Under the pieces are notes generated by a model. It was not told the DNA's origin. It worked only from the letters and a program-made list of their open reading frames with translations, and made no database searches. Positions 18,532 to 27,805 of a stretch of 64,000 nt of DNA are shown here, piece by piece (the stretch's first letter is position 1; the number at the start of each line of letters is the position of its first letter). Origin of the DNA: Bacillus sp. cl95 (lineage in GTDB: Bacteria; Bacillota; Bacilli; Bacillales; Cytobacillaceae). The stretch covers positions 248,001 through 312,000 of the forward strand of contig NZ_FOYF01000001.1 in NCBI RefSeq assembly GCF_900115925.1, read 5' to 3'. A program made the translations under genes and the position numbers.

Positions 18532-18674
18532 TAAAAAACACCCTTTCATAAATACAATGAATAACTTTTCAACTTAATATTATATCTAGCATGATTCTAA
18601 TACAACAATATACCCTTTAATCTTAACAAAACGGCACTTTGTTTCTTATTTTGTCACAATATCAAAATGCTATG

Positions 18675-18703
18675 TAAAAAATAGGAATACTCATCGTATT
18701 CCT
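18675..18703 (-). terminator. Intrinsic terminator of ynzC
   Basis: Stem AGGAATAC (18683-18690) pairs with 18696-18703 over a 5-nt loop, with a T run on the minus strand. Confidence 0.75.
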
Positions 18704-18711
18704 TAGTGACT

Positions 18712-18945
18712 TTAATGAAGGCGGTTTTTCGCCTGGTGATCTTTTAATTTTTTCGGAGTGACGTCCGTTCCATTTGGATCGACAATTTTCACACTCGTAA
18801 GCGTATTTAACATAGAAGAACGAAATGTTTCCAAGTATTCTTTACGAAGCTTTGATTGTTCCTTCGCTTCTTCTTCTGATAATCCTGTGGATTTCGCCTT
18901 ATTTGCCAGTTCATTGATTCTCGCCATTTTTTCAGTTGGCAGCAT
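18712..18945 (-). CDS. ynzC: YnzC, UPF0291 (DUF896) protein
   Basis: A 77-residue helical protein with the family pattern INELANKAKSTGLSEEE and QSKLRKEYLETFR. In B. subtilis ynzC is the last gene of the SOS-induced yneA-yneB-ynzC operon, and the order is the same here. The helical hairpin is known structurally for the family; its function is not. A terminator separates it from yneB here, so some transcripts may be independent. Confidence 0.9.
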   Translation of the reverse strand: MLPTEKMARINELANKAKSTGLSEEEAKEQSKLRKEYLETFRSSMLNTLTSVKIVDPNGTDVTPKKLKDHQAKNRLH

Positions 18946-18990
18946 GCATCATGACCTTCTTTCACGTAAACTAAATGCCATAATACTAGA

Positions 18991-19018
18991 AAAAAGACCT
19001 TTTGACAAGGCAAAAGGT

Positions 19019-19020
<2 letters not shown>
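18991..19020 (-). terminator. Intrinsic terminator after yneB
   Basis: Stem AGACCTTTTG (18995-19004) pairs perfectly with 19011-19020 over a 6-nt loop, with T6 on the minus strand. It overlaps the yneB stop codon by two bases. Confidence 0.8.
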
Positions 19021-20001
<981 letters not shown>

Positions 20002-20018
20002 GATCCGCACCTCTTATT

Positions 20019-20032
20019 CGAATGTATGTTCG
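20019..20032 (-). promoter_or_regulatory. LexA box proximal to yneA
   Basis: CGAATGTATGTTCG matches the Gram-positive LexA (DinR) consensus CGAACRNRYGTTYC with one half-site deviation. It lies downstream of the yneA promoter and before its ribosome binding site. Confidence 0.85.
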
Positions 20033-20045
20033 CTTTCTTGTTTTT

Positions 20046-20075
20046 ATTATAAAACGAACATTTGTTTCCAGTCAA
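20046..20075 (-). promoter_or_regulatory. yneA promoter
   Basis: On the minus strand TTGACT (20070-20075) and TATAAT (20046-20051) are separated by 18 bp. The central LexA box overlaps the spacer, so LexA binding would exclude RNA polymerase. Confidence 0.8.
20055..20068. promoter_or_regulatory. Central LexA box
   Basis: CGAACATTTGTTTC fits the LexA consensus closely. It lies within the spacer of the yneA promoter. Confidence 0.88.
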
Positions 20076-20084
20076 GCGAAAATT

Positions 20085-20098
20085 CGAACTTATGTTTG
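20085..20098 (+). promoter_or_regulatory. LexA box at the lexA promoter
   Basis: CGAACTTATGTTTG fits the LexA consensus with a change in the last base. It overlaps the -35 element of lexA and would give autorepression. Confidence 0.85.
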
Positions 20099-20124
20099 TA
20101 TCATTAAGGAAGACATGTTATAAT
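20096..20124 (+). promoter_or_regulatory. lexA promoter
   Basis: TTGTAT and TATAAT with a 17-bp spacer, 36 nt upstream of the lexA start. The -35 overlaps a LexA box. Confidence 0.8.
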
Positions 20125-20159
20125 AAAGTCAACAATAACCAGACGAGGTGAATTTAGTT

Positions 20160-20783
20160 ATGGCAAAAGTATCTAAGCGGCAGCAAGATATCCTCGAATT
20201 CATCAAAGGCGAAGTAAAGAAAAAAGGATATCCGCCTTCCGTCCGTGAGATTGGTGAAGCTGTTGGTCTTGCCTCAAGCTCTACCGTTCATGGCCATCTT
20301 GCTCGCCTTGAAAGCAAAGGCCTTATTAGAAGGGACCCTACTAAGCCTAGAGCAATTGAAATTTTAGAATTAGATGATGCCGTTCATATCCCACAAGCAC
20401 GAGTGATAAATGTACCAATTGTAGGTAAAGTAACAGCTGGTATGCCTATTACTGCCATTGAAAATGTCGAGGAGTACTTCCCTCTACCCGAACGACTCGC
20501 TCCTGCAGACGAACAGGTTTTCATGCTTGAAATCATGGGGGAAAGTATGATTGAAGCTGGTATCCTTGATGGAGATTATGTTATCGTCAAACAACAAAAG
20601 ACTGCCAACAATGGGGATATCGTTGTAGCTATGACGGATGAAGATGAAGCGACTTGTAAAAGATTTTTCAAAGAAAAAGACTACATTCGCCTTCAGCCTG
20701 AAAATTCTACTATGGAACCTATCATCCTTAGAAACGTATCGATTTTAGGTAAAGTTATCGGCGTTTACCGCGACATCCATTAA
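20160..20783 (+). CDS. lexA: SOS repressor LexA
   Basis: A 207-residue repressor: N-terminal winged helix (about 1-65, [22 protein letters not shown]) and C-terminal self-cleaving S24 peptidase domain. The cleavage site is Ala93-Gly94, and the catalytic pair is Ser129 and Lys167. RecA filaments, encoded at the right end of this window, trigger cleavage. The ATG at 20160 matches family start position; an earlier GTG at 20148 is not needed. Confidence 0.97.
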   Translation: MAKVSKRQQDILEFIKGEVKKKGYPPSVREIGEAVGLASSSTVHGHLARLESKGLIRRDPTKPRAIEILELDDAVHIPQARVINVPIVGKVTAGMPITAIENVEEYFPLPERLAPADEQVFMLEIMGESMIEAGILDGDYVIVKQQKTANNGDIVVAMTDEDEATCKRFFKEKDYIRLQPENSTMEPIILRNVSILGKVIGVYRDIH

Positions 20784-20784
20784 G

Positions 20785-20815
20785 AGGCAAGCATCCATGC
20801 TTGTCTTTTTATTTT
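20785..20815 (+). terminator. Intrinsic terminator of lexA
   Basis: Stem AGGCAAGCA with TGCTTGTCT (one G-T pair) over a 4-nt loop, then a T-rich tail. Confidence 0.8.
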
Positions 20816-20862
20816 TGTTTCCTAGTTTGGTAGAATAGGTATTTATAGAGGAAGGTGTTAAT

Positions 20863-21471
20863 GTGAACACTGAAAAAAATATTGGGCTCCTAGCCGATGT
20901 TGAGACAACTGGTCTGCGCCCAGGCTCAGATGAGATGATAGAACTTGGTTTAATATTGTTTTCCTACCAAAGGGACACTGGGGAAATTCTTGATATTCTT
21001 GAAAAGCAGTCGTTCCTTCGCGAGCCACTATCACGGACAGCTAAAGCAAATTATGCGGGCGCTTTTCGTGTCCACGGCATTCCCTACAATTCAGTAGAGG
21101 GTAAAGCTTTTCCTGATCATGAAATAAAGCCATTATTATCTGCTGCTGACTCTATTTTTGCCCATAACGCATCTTTTGACCGAAGCTTTATGTTCCAGAT
21201 GTATCCTGAAGTTAATGATATGAATTGGTACTGCACGATGAGGAATATCGGGTGGAAAAACTACGGTCACGAAAACAGCAAGCTTCTAACATTACTGGCC
21301 GCACACGGTATATCACGACATCAAACCCACCGTGCCATGGACGATATTGAATTCTTGATGGAACTTCTTAAGAAACAAAGCCCAAATGGCAATACCTATT
21401 TATCTGAAGTTGTGGCAAAAAAGCCAATGAAAAAGTATGCACCTGCTGTAAGCAAAGCACGATTCTATTAA
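20863..21471 (+). CDS. DEDDh 3'-5' exonuclease (DnaQ-like)
   Basis: A 202-residue exonuclease of the RNase T/DNA polymerase III epsilon superfamily. The three motifs are present: ADVETTGL near residue 12, HNASFDRSF near 107, and HRAMDD near 157, so the metal ligands are complete. It would degrade single-stranded 3' ends or short nucleic acids; the specific substrate is unknown. The start is a GTG following GAGGAAGG. It sits downstream of lexA with its own terminator, but no LexA box is evident. Confidence 0.85.
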   Translation: MNTEKNIGLLADVETTGLRPGSDEMIELGLILFSYQRDTGEILDILEKQSFLREPLSRTAKANYAGAFRVHGIPYNSVEGKAFPDHEIKPLLSAADSIFAHNASFDRSFMFQMYPEVNDMNWYCTMRNIGWKNYGHENSKLLTLLAAHGISRHQTHRAMDDIEFLMELLKKQSPNGNTYLSEVVAKKPMKKYAPAVSKARFY

Positions 21472-21509
21472 AAAATGCCCTGTTCTGTGTACCAGATAGG
21501 GCATTTTTT
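21470..21509. terminator. Bidirectional intrinsic terminator
   Basis: A 12-bp perfect stem (AAAAAATGCCCT with its complement) over a 16-nt loop lies just after the exonuclease stop. Confidence 0.85.
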
Positions 21510-21806
21510 ACATTCTATTACAAATTCAATAAAAATATTGTTGATGTATTTAGCAAGCAAATATCACAATTAACGAGTAGCCATAATGAACAGTAAGTTA
21601 TGTGCATGACGATGTGGTTCAATAAGTCTACGAGAGTCGAGTATGTATTTTCGCCTAATAATTTTTCCCATACTTCATTATCTGCGAGTATTTTGATATC
21701 ATCTTGGATGTTTTTTGCTATTCTAGTCCAAGACTCAATCCTACTTATGCATCCATGTACGTTTTTTAAAGTACCCCTTCTTTCACATTCTAGATGTTTT
21801 GATTTA

Positions 21807-21911
21807 ATCGATATGAAAACCTGATTTATCAATACGATTTCCCGATATATCAATACCAAAACTTCATTTATCAATACGATTTAATCGGATATCGACGAGC
21901 CGACACAATCC
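21807..21911. repeat. Array of 21-nt-period degenerate repeats (locus A)
   Basis: Five consecutive units of exactly 21 nt start at 21807, 21828, 21849, 21870 and 21891. Units begin ATCRATAYGA and mostly end in ATTT or GATAT; the middle 6-7 bases vary. The array lies between the exonuclease and glnA, which are convergent. A 118-codon minus-strand frame (21518-21874) runs through it and shows a heptapeptide periodicity only because 21 is divisible by three; I do not call it as a gene. The same unit style recurs at 43003-43211 and 55612-55715. Confidence 0.8.
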
Positions 21912-21980
21912 GACACCACGAACCACCCAAATTACCCATACATGTATCTCCCGGTACCCTCATGCTTACAAATACAATAT

Positions 21981-22011
21981 AAAAACCCTTCACACCAAAT
22001 GGTATGAAGGG
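21981..22011 (-). terminator. Intrinsic terminator of glnRA
   Basis: Stem CCCTTCA.. (21986 onward) pairs with ..TGAAGGG ending 22011; T5 follows on the minus strand. Confidence 0.8.
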
Positions 22012-22022
22012 CCCTCTTTATT

Positions 22023-23357
22023 TTAGTACATGCTCATGTATTGTTCGCGTTCCCATGGGTGAACTTGTGTGCGGAACATATCCCACTCGATTTCCTTCGC
22101 TTCTACGAAGTGCTCAAGAATGTGTTCACCAAGTGCTGAAATGATAACTTCGTCTTTCTTCAACAAGTCTAATGCTTGTGCAAGAGTTGCTGGAAGATCG
22201 TCGATTCCTTCAGCTACACGCTCTTCTTTGTTCATTACATAGATGTTGCGATCTACTGGAGCAGGAGGAGTCAAGTTGTTCTTGATTCCGTCAAGACCAG
22301 CTGCTAAAAGAACAGCCATTGCCAAGTATGGGTTTGCAGCCGGGTCAACGCTACGTACTTCTACACGTGTGCTTAGTCCACGTGAAGCCGGGATACGGAT
22401 GAGCGGTGAACGGTTTCTTGCAGACCAAGCTACATAACAAGGAGCTTCGTAGCCAGGAACCAAACGCTTGTAAGAGTTTACTGTTGGGTTAGTAACAGCA
22501 GTAAAACCTGAAGCGTGTTTGATGATACCAGCGATGAATTGACGAGCAGTATCGCTTAGTTCAAGGTTTCCTTTTGTATCGTAGAAAGAATTTACGCCAT
22601 TCTTAAATAAAGATAAGTTACAGTGCATTCCAGAACCGTTTACACCGAATAATGGTTTTGGCATGAATGTAGCGTGCAATCCGTGCTTACGAGCGATTGT
22701 CTTTACAACTAGCTTGAAAGTTTGGATTTGGTCACAAGCTGTTAATGCATCAGCATACTTGAAGTCGATTTCGTGTTGTCCTGGTGCTACTTCATGGTGA
22801 GATGCTTCGATTTCAAAGCCCATCTCTTCTAATTCAAGAACGATGTCTCGGCGGCAGTTTTCACCAAGGTCAGTTGGAGCTAAGTCGAAGTATCCTCCGT
22901 TGTCGTTCAATTCCAGTGTTGGCTCACCTTTTTGGTCAAGCTTGAAAAGGAAGAATTCTGGCTCAGGCCCTAAGTTAAAGTTCGTGAAGCCAAGCTCTTT
23001 CATTTCATTCAAGATTCGGCGAAGATTGTTGCGTGGGTCGCCATCAAATGGTGTTCCATCTGGATTGTAGATGTCACAAATTAGACGAGCAACCTTACCT
23101 TTTTCAGCTGTCCAAGGGAATACTACCCAAGTGTCAAGATCCGGGAATAAGTACATATCTGACTCTTCAATACGAACAAATCCTTCGATAGAAGATCCGT
23201 CAAACATCATTTTATTATCAAGCGCTTTGTCCAATTGGCTAACTGGAATTTCAACGTTCTTGATTGTTCCTAGAATGTCTGTGAATTGTAAACGGATAAA
23301 TTTAACGTTTTCTTCTTTCGCCAAACGGCGGATGTCATCTGCAGTAAACTTTGCCAT
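22023..23357 (-). CDS. glnA: Glutamine synthetase type I
   Basis: A 444-residue type I-alpha glutamine synthetase, which makes glutamine from glutamate, ammonia and ATP as a dodecamer. Signatures seen are DGSSIEGF (about 53-60), the ATP-site [14 protein letters not shown] and the C-terminal glutamate-loop region NRSPLIRIP. The tail [15 protein letters not shown] is the short C-terminal form of Gram-positive enzymes, which in B. subtilis contacts GlnR. It is the second gene of glnRA, 38 nt after glnR. Confidence 0.98.
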   Translation of the reverse strand: MAKFTADDIRRLAKEENVKFIRLQFTDILGTIKNVEIPVSQLDKALDNKMMFDGSSIEGFVRIEESDMYLFPDLDTWVVFPWTAEKGKVARLICDIYNPDGTPFDGDPRNNLRRILNEMKELGFTNFNLGPEPEFFLFKLDQKGEPTLELNDNGGYFDLAPTDLGENCRRDIVLELEEMGFEIEASHHEVAPGQHEIDFKYADALTACDQIQTFKLVVKTIARKHGLHATFMPKPLFGVNGSGMHCNLSLFKNGVNSFYDTKGNLELSDTARQFIAGIIKHASGFTAVTNPTVNSYKRLVPGYEAPCYVAWSARNRSPLIRIPASRGLSTRVEVRSVDPAANPYLAMAVLLAAGLDGIKNNLTPPAPVDRNIYVMNKEERVAEGIDDLPATLAQALDLLKKDEVIISALGEHILEHFVEAKEIEWDMFRTQVHPWEREQYMSMY

Positions 23358-23395
23358 CTCATATTCCTCCTATTTTATAAACAACTATTTAAATT

Positions 23396-23800
23396 TTAAT
23401 GGAAAAAGCGACCTTGTCTAAGCGATGGCGATGAACGGTTGAAGCGACCTGCTTGTTGCAGTTCGTTTCGCAATAGCTTTCTTAGTTCTTCGTCGCTTAA
23501 ATCGCGTTTTACTTTTTCCGCTTGTTGCTGTACTTCTTCTGGCATGACCTTTTGCTCTTTTATTAAGAAAAGCTGCTTAATGCCGGCCATGTTTACTCCT
23601 TGATCAATCAAATCCTTAATCTCCAGGAGCTTATCGATATCATTTAAACTGAATACCCGTGTGTTTCCCTTAGTCCTAGCAGGAGAAATCAATTGGTGTT
23701 CTTCGTAATATCGAATCTGTCTTGCAGTTAATTCCGTTAGCTGCATGACAATTCCAATCGGAAACAACGGCATCGAACGGCGGATTTCACTTCCACTCAT
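23396..23800 (-). CDS. glnR: Nitrogen repressor GlnR
   Basis: A 134-residue MerR-family repressor. The winged helix covers residues about 12-70 ([21 protein letters not shown]) and the C-terminal tail after about 85 is the part that senses feedback-inhibited glutamine synthetase. The ATG at 23800 follows AGGAGGAG. It represses glnRA and other nitrogen genes when glutamine is plentiful. Two operators lie at its promoter. Confidence 0.96.
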   Translation of the reverse strand: MSGSEIRRSMPLFPIGIVMQLTELTARQIRYYEEHQLISPARTKGNTRVFSLNDIDKLLEIKDLIDQGVNMAGIKQLFLIKEQKVMPEEVQQQAEKVKRDLSDEELRKLLRNELQQAGRFNRSSPSLRQGRFFH

Positions 23801-23835
23801 GATTCTCCTCCTCATTCAAGCCTTACCATATTCGT

Positions 23836-23864
23836 ATTATATGAGATGTTATATTAGTTGTCAA
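23836..23864 (-). promoter_or_regulatory. glnRA promoter
   Basis: On the minus strand a perfect TTGACA (23859-23864) and TATAAT (23836-23841) are spaced 17 bp, 36 nt before the glnR start. One GlnR operator overlaps the -35 and spacer. Confidence 0.88.
23847..23863 (-). promoter_or_regulatory. GlnR operator overlapping the -35 element
   Basis: The 17-bp sequence TGACAACTAATATAACA on the minus strand fits TGTNA-N7-TNACA with one mismatch. It would give repression by blocking the promoter. Confidence 0.8.
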
Positions 23865-23869
23865 ATATA

Positions 23870-23886
23870 CGTTAGATTATCTCACA
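23870..23886 (-). promoter_or_regulatory. GlnR operator upstream of the promoter
   Basis: TGTGAGATAATCTAACG on the minus strand fits the GlnR/TnrA consensus with one mismatch at the last base. Paired operators are also found at B. subtilis glnRA. Confidence 0.82.
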
Positions 23887-24001
23887 TGGTTTTTTAATGC
23901 GAATTTCACAAGTACTTTCTGAAGTTCATATGCTCGTATGTACGAAGTCACCTTTCAACGTATTCCCTATTTCAACATAATAAAACTAACCTTTTACTGT
24001 T

Positions 24002-24029
24002 AAAAAAAGACAGCTTATAATAAGCTGCC
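24002..24029 (-). terminator. Intrinsic terminator of ynbB
   Basis: GGCAGCTTA with TAAGCTGTC (one G-T pair) and a T7 tail on the minus strand. Confidence 0.8.
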
Positions 24030-24054
24030 TTTTCAATCTATCTATAATATTTCT

Positions 24055-25317
24055 TTAAATGAGTCCTTTATCCATCAAACGGTCAAGCGCTAAACAAACT
24101 GCAATTTTAACATGAGAATAAGTTAAACCACCTTGAACGTACGCCACATACGGAGGTCGAATTGGACCATCTGCTGTTAACTCAATGCTCGCACCTTGAA
24201 TGAATGTCCCTGCTGCCATGATGACATCATCTTCGTAACCAGGCATGTATGCGGGATAAGCTGTGACGTGAGAATTGATTGGTGAAGCAAATTGGATTGC
24301 CTGACAGAAAGCCACCATCTTGTCACGATCATTAAATTGAACCGACTGAATAAGATCTGTACGAATAGCGTTCCATTTTGGAGAAGAATTCATCCCAAGC
24401 TTTTCTAAAATCGCCGCGGTAAATACGGCACCTTTTAATGCCTGTCCAACAACATGCGGCGCAAGGAAGAAACCTTGATACATCTCTTGCAAACTATATA
24501 GTGATGCCCCAGCTTCTGCACCAATACCCGGTGAAGTCATTCGATACGAACATGCTTCTACCCATTGTTTTTTCCCGACGATGTAGCCCCCTGTTTTTGC
24601 AAGCCCCCCGCCAGGATTTTTTATTAAGGATCCAGCCATTAAATCTGCGCCTACATGGCAAGGTTCCAATTCTTCAACAAATTCACCGTAACAGTTATCA
24701 ACAAAGACAACTACATCACTTTTGATTTCTTTGACAAATTGAATCATTTCTTTTATTTGTGCAACAGTATAGGAAGGTCTAGTTGCGTAACCTTTTGAAC
24801 GTTGAATACCAATCATTTTAGTATTAGGCTTGATCGCTTTTGCAACCGCATCATAATCGATTCCACCCAAATCAGTGAGTGGGACACTATTGTAGCCTAT
24901 CCCAAACTCCTTTAAAGATCCGACACCGTTTCCACGGATACCGACGATTTCCTCAAGTGTGTCATAAGGCTTTCCTGTGATATACAGGAGTTCGTCCCCA
25001 GGACGCAATACCCCAAACAAGGCGATGGAAATAGCGTGCGTTCCGGAGATGATTTGCGGACGAACCAATCCCATTTCTCCCCCAAAAACCTCTGCATATA
25101 TGCTTTCTAAAGTATCGCGTCCGGTATCATCATAGCCATACCCTGTACTTGGAATAAAATGAGAGTCACTCACTTTGTTTTTTTGATAGCTCGTCAATAC
25201 ACGAAACTGATTACTTTCGATTCGTTCATCAATTCCTTTATGTACCTCGGAAATTTGCTGTTCAACTTCTTTAGCAAGTTCTTGAAGCTTGTTTCCATGT
25301 TTTAAATTTTGAAACAT
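24055..25317 (-). CDS. ynbB: PLP-dependent methionine gamma-lyase-family protein (YnbB)
   Basis: A 420-residue fold-type I pyridoxal-phosphate protein of the family often labelled aluminium resistance protein. The PLP lysine is in GSLIKNPGGGLAKTGG (about residues 240-255) and the cofactor aspartate in VVFVDNCYGE. The biochemical substrate is not established. The ATG at 25317 is used; a TTG two codons upstream is better spaced from GGAG and cannot be excluded. It follows hflX by 18 nt and precedes glnR, as in B. subtilis. Confidence 0.9.
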   Translation of the reverse strand: MFQNLKHGNKLQELAKEVEQQISEVHKGIDERIESNQFRVLTSYQKNKVSDSHFIPSTGYGYDDTGRDTLESIYAEVFGGEMGLVRPQIISGTHAISIALFGVLRPGDELLYITGKPYDTLEEIVGIRGNGVGSLKEFGIGYNSVPLTDLGGIDYDAVAKAIKPNTKMIGIQRSKGYATRPSYTVAQIKEMIQFVKEIKSDVVVFVDNCYGEFVEELEPCHVGADLMAGSLIKNPGGGLAKTGGYIVGKKQWVEACSYRMTSPGIGAEAGASLYSLQEMYQGFFLAPHVVGQALKGAVFTAAILEKLGMNSSPKWNAIRTDLIQSVQFNDRDKMVAFCQAIQFASPINSHVTAYPAYMPGYEDDVIMAAGTFIQGASIELTADGPIRPPYVAYVQGGLTYSHVKIAVCLALDRLMDKGLI

Positions 25318-25335
25318 GATCAATGTTGCTCCTAT

Positions 25336-26595
25336 CTAGATTGAATATTTTTGCAGTTGGCCTGCGATTTGGTGGTCTACTAAAGTATAACCACGACAAA
25401 TGTACAATTGTTTATCTTCGTCAAATGAGAGTTCTCGTAATATACTTTCGTTCTTTAATTGAGAAAGCAGTTTTCCTTCAGTCGCAGGGACATGAACATG
25501 ATATGGTTCCATCATGCTTATGACTCTTTCTTCAATTTTCTTTTTTAACGCATCACGATCTTCCTTATCAAATGCACTGATAATCGCCGTTGGCGCATTA
25601 GCAGTTGGCACAAAATCAGGATGCTGGATGTCACGCTTATTATATACCGTCAGTTGTGGAATGTGTTGTATTTCTAAGTCCTCAAGCAGCTTATTGACCG
25701 TCTTTTCATGCTGAAAGTAATCAGCATTTGCAGAATCAACTACATGAAGCAGCAAGTCAGCTTCCTTTACCTCTTCAAGAGTGGATCGGAAAGCCGCAAT
25801 CAACGCAGTTGGAAGATCTTGTATAAATCCAACCGTATCGGTGGCAAGTGCCATAAAGCCGCTTGGCAGAATCATTTTTCTCGTCATCGGATCAAGTGTG
25901 GCGAATAATTGATTTTCCTCATAAGAATCCGCTTCCGTCAATCGATTGAATAACGAGGATTTTCCGGCATTGGTATACCCAACCAAAGCGACCTGGAACG
26001 CTTTATTTTTCTTGCGTCTTTCTCGATATCTGTCACGATGCTGAACAATCACTGACAACTGCCCCTTAATTTCATCTATACGACGACGGATATGACGACG
26101 ATCAGACTCAAGCTTCGTTTCTCCTGGTCCTCTCGTTCCAATCCCAGCTCCTAGCCTTGATAAGGCCGTTCCTTGTCCAGCCAAACGTGGCAGTAAGTAT
26201 TGTAGCTGTGCGAGTTCGACTTGCAGTTTCCCTTCTTTAGAACGGGCCCTTTGGGCAAAAATGTCCAGTATCAGCTGGGTGCGGTCGATGATCCTAGCTT
26301 CAAGTTCAGTACCCAAGTTTCGCTTTTGACTTGGTGATAGCTCATCATTAAAAATAATGATATCTGCTTCCAATTCCTCAGCTAGAGCCTTTAGTTCTTC
26401 GACCTTCCCTTTTCCTATGTATGTGGCTGGATGAATCCGTTGCCGTTTTTGAACAACCGTAATTAAAACTTCACCATGTGCGGTATCAGTCAGAGATGCC
26501 AGTTCTTCCATGGAATATTGGAATCTTATATCGTCATCATCATTTGTTTGACAGCCGACGAGAATGGCTTTTTCAAGTTCATGTTTTTGTTCCAC
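25336..26595 (-). CDS. hflX: Ribosome-associated GTPase HflX
   Basis: A 419-residue GTPase. The N-terminal HflX domain with a coiled coil (through about 190) includes the glycine-rich [15 protein letters not shown]. The G domain has G1 [10 protein letters not shown]3 DTVGF and G4 NKRD. HflX binds the 50S subunit and rescues or splits stalled ribosomes. The likely start is the GTG at 26595, after AGAGGGG; an ATG 12 codons earlier has no such site. It is the first gene of hflX-ynbB. Confidence 0.93.
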   Translation of the reverse strand: MEQKHELEKAILVGCQTNDDDDIRFQYSMEELASLTDTAHGEVLITVVQKRQRIHPATYIGKGKVEELKALAEELEADIIIFNDELSPSQKRNLGTELEARIIDRTQLILDIFAQRARSKEGKLQVELAQLQYLLPRLAGQGTALSRLGAGIGTRGPGETKLESDRRHIRRRIDEIKGQLSVIVQHRDRYRERRKKNKAFQVALVGYTNAGKSSLFNRLTEADSYEENQLFATLDPMTRKMILPSGFMALATDTVGFIQDLPTALIAAFRSTLEEVKEADLLLHVVDSANADYFQHEKTVNKLLEDLEIQHIPQLTVYNKRDIQHPDFVPTANAPTAIISAFDKEDRDALKKKIEERVISMMEPYHVHVPATEGKLLSQLKNESILRELSFDEDKQLYICRGYTLVDHQIAGQLQKYSI

Positions 26596-26760
26596 TTGAA
26601 CCCCTCTTTCCGTGATTATTGACCCTATCATATCATTGAATACAGTGTTTCAACAAACAGCTTCTATATATCTAGAAATCGAGATCAAAATATTTTTCTT
26701 TAAGGCAACAAATCTATTGAAAAAAATCACCCCCGTGATAAAATCATATTGTTTGACTAA

Positions 26761-26941
26761 GGCTCTTTTTGTAAACTTTGTTGTAATTAGAAAGAGAAAA
26801 AGCCAGCATTAGGGCTCTTTCTCTGCAAAGACCATTAGGAATTTAGCGTTTAGAATATTATTTTGAGGAAAAGAGCACGAAATAAGAATCTATACGTGTT
26901 ATTGCTTAATCGTAAAAACAACAATCAATGCGAAAACAGCC
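26761..26941 (+). mobile_element. Non-autonomous GGCT...AGCC element, copy A
   Basis: A 181-bp element. The left end GGCTCTTTTTGTAAAC and the inverted right end GGCTGTTTTCGCATTG form imperfect terminal repeats. The flanks TTGACTAA (26753-26760) and TCGACTAA (26942-26949) are an 8-bp target duplication with one change. The body is closely similar to copy B at 35501-35682, including the stretch GAGCACGAAATAAGAATC. There is no coding sequence. It ends 45 nt before the TRIC-family gene. Confidence 0.85.
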
Positions 26942-26985
26942 TCGACTAAAGATAAGAATTTACATCCAGAGGAGAAACGAAAAGA

Positions 26986-27591
26986 ATGACGTGGGACGTA
27001 TTAAGCATGATCGGCACGATTGCTTTTGCTGTGAGCGGAGCCATTGTGGCCATGGAAGAGGAATATGATATTTTAGGTGTTTATATTCTTGGAATTGTAA
27101 CCGCATTTGGTGGCGGTGCCATTCGAAATTTATTAATAGGTGTTCCGATATCAGCATTATGGGAACAAGGAATCTTTTTTCAGATTGCAATGCTTGCCAC
27201 TACTGCTGTTTTTTTGTTTCCAAATAACTTATTGAAACATTGGCAACGATGGGGAAATTTCACTGATGCAATTGGTTTATCAGCATTCGCGATTCAAGGA
27301 GCGCTTTATGCTTCCAATATGAATCATCCCATGAGTGCTATCATCGTTGCCGCTGTATTAACCGGGAGCGGCGGTGGTATTATTCGCGACTTACTTGCAG
27401 GCAGAAAACCGATTGTTCTTCAATCTGAGATTTATGCAGTGTGGGCAATCCTTTGCGGTCTTGCAATAGGACTGAAAATGACATCAAGCCCAATTGAACT
27501 TTATGCACTATTTGTGACAGTCACCGCATTCCGTGTGCTCTCCTACACATACAATTGGAAGTTGCCCATTCGTAGTTTAAGGATTCATTAA
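26986..27591 (+). CDS. TRIC-family membrane channel protein (UPF0126)
   Basis: A 201-residue membrane protein made of two homologous halves, each with three helices and a GGG motif (FGGGAIRNLLIG near 41 and SGGGIIRDLLAG near 128). This is the bacterial relative of trimeric intracellular cation channels. The start ATG follows GAGGAG. Its upstream region is largely mobile element copy A, so its promoter lies in or very close to that element. Ion specificity is unknown. A terminator follows. Confidence 0.88.
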   Translation: MTWDVLSMIGTIAFAVSGAIVAMEEEYDILGVYILGIVTAFGGGAIRNLLIGVPISALWEQGIFFQIAMLATTAVFLFPNNLLKHWQRWGNFTDAIGLSAFAIQGALYASNMNHPMSAIIVAAVLTGSGGGIIRDLLAGRKPIVLQSEIYAVWAILCGLAIGLKMTSSPIELYALFVTVTAFRVLSYTYNWKLPIRSLRIH

Positions 27592-27605
27592 AAAATAGTT
27601 TTCAG

Positions 27606-27635
27606 AAGCATGACCAAAAATGTCATGCTTTTTTG
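27606..27635 (+). terminator. Intrinsic terminator
   Basis: Stem AAGCATGAC pairs with GTCATGCTT over a 7-nt loop, followed by T6. It ends the TRIC-family gene. Confidence 0.85.
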
Positions 27636-27805
27636 TTATATTCATTTAATCCTTCATGAAATTCTTCCTTAAAAATAATTCATTCCCTCTACTTCCACAC
27701 CTTACATAAAAATCTCATATATTTTTCCTTCTCGGGAATAATAAGATGGTAAACAAAACTTTTTATGTCAATTCTTTCTTATGAGAGATCGGGGGAAGGC
27801 ATTTT

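Noticed and set aside
21518-21874. 118-codon minus-strand frame between the exonuclease and glnA
   Set aside because: Its N-terminal part is the 21-nt repeat array read in frame, there is no ribosome binding site at the first ATG, and no family is recognised. A relic in 21518-21790 cannot be excluded.
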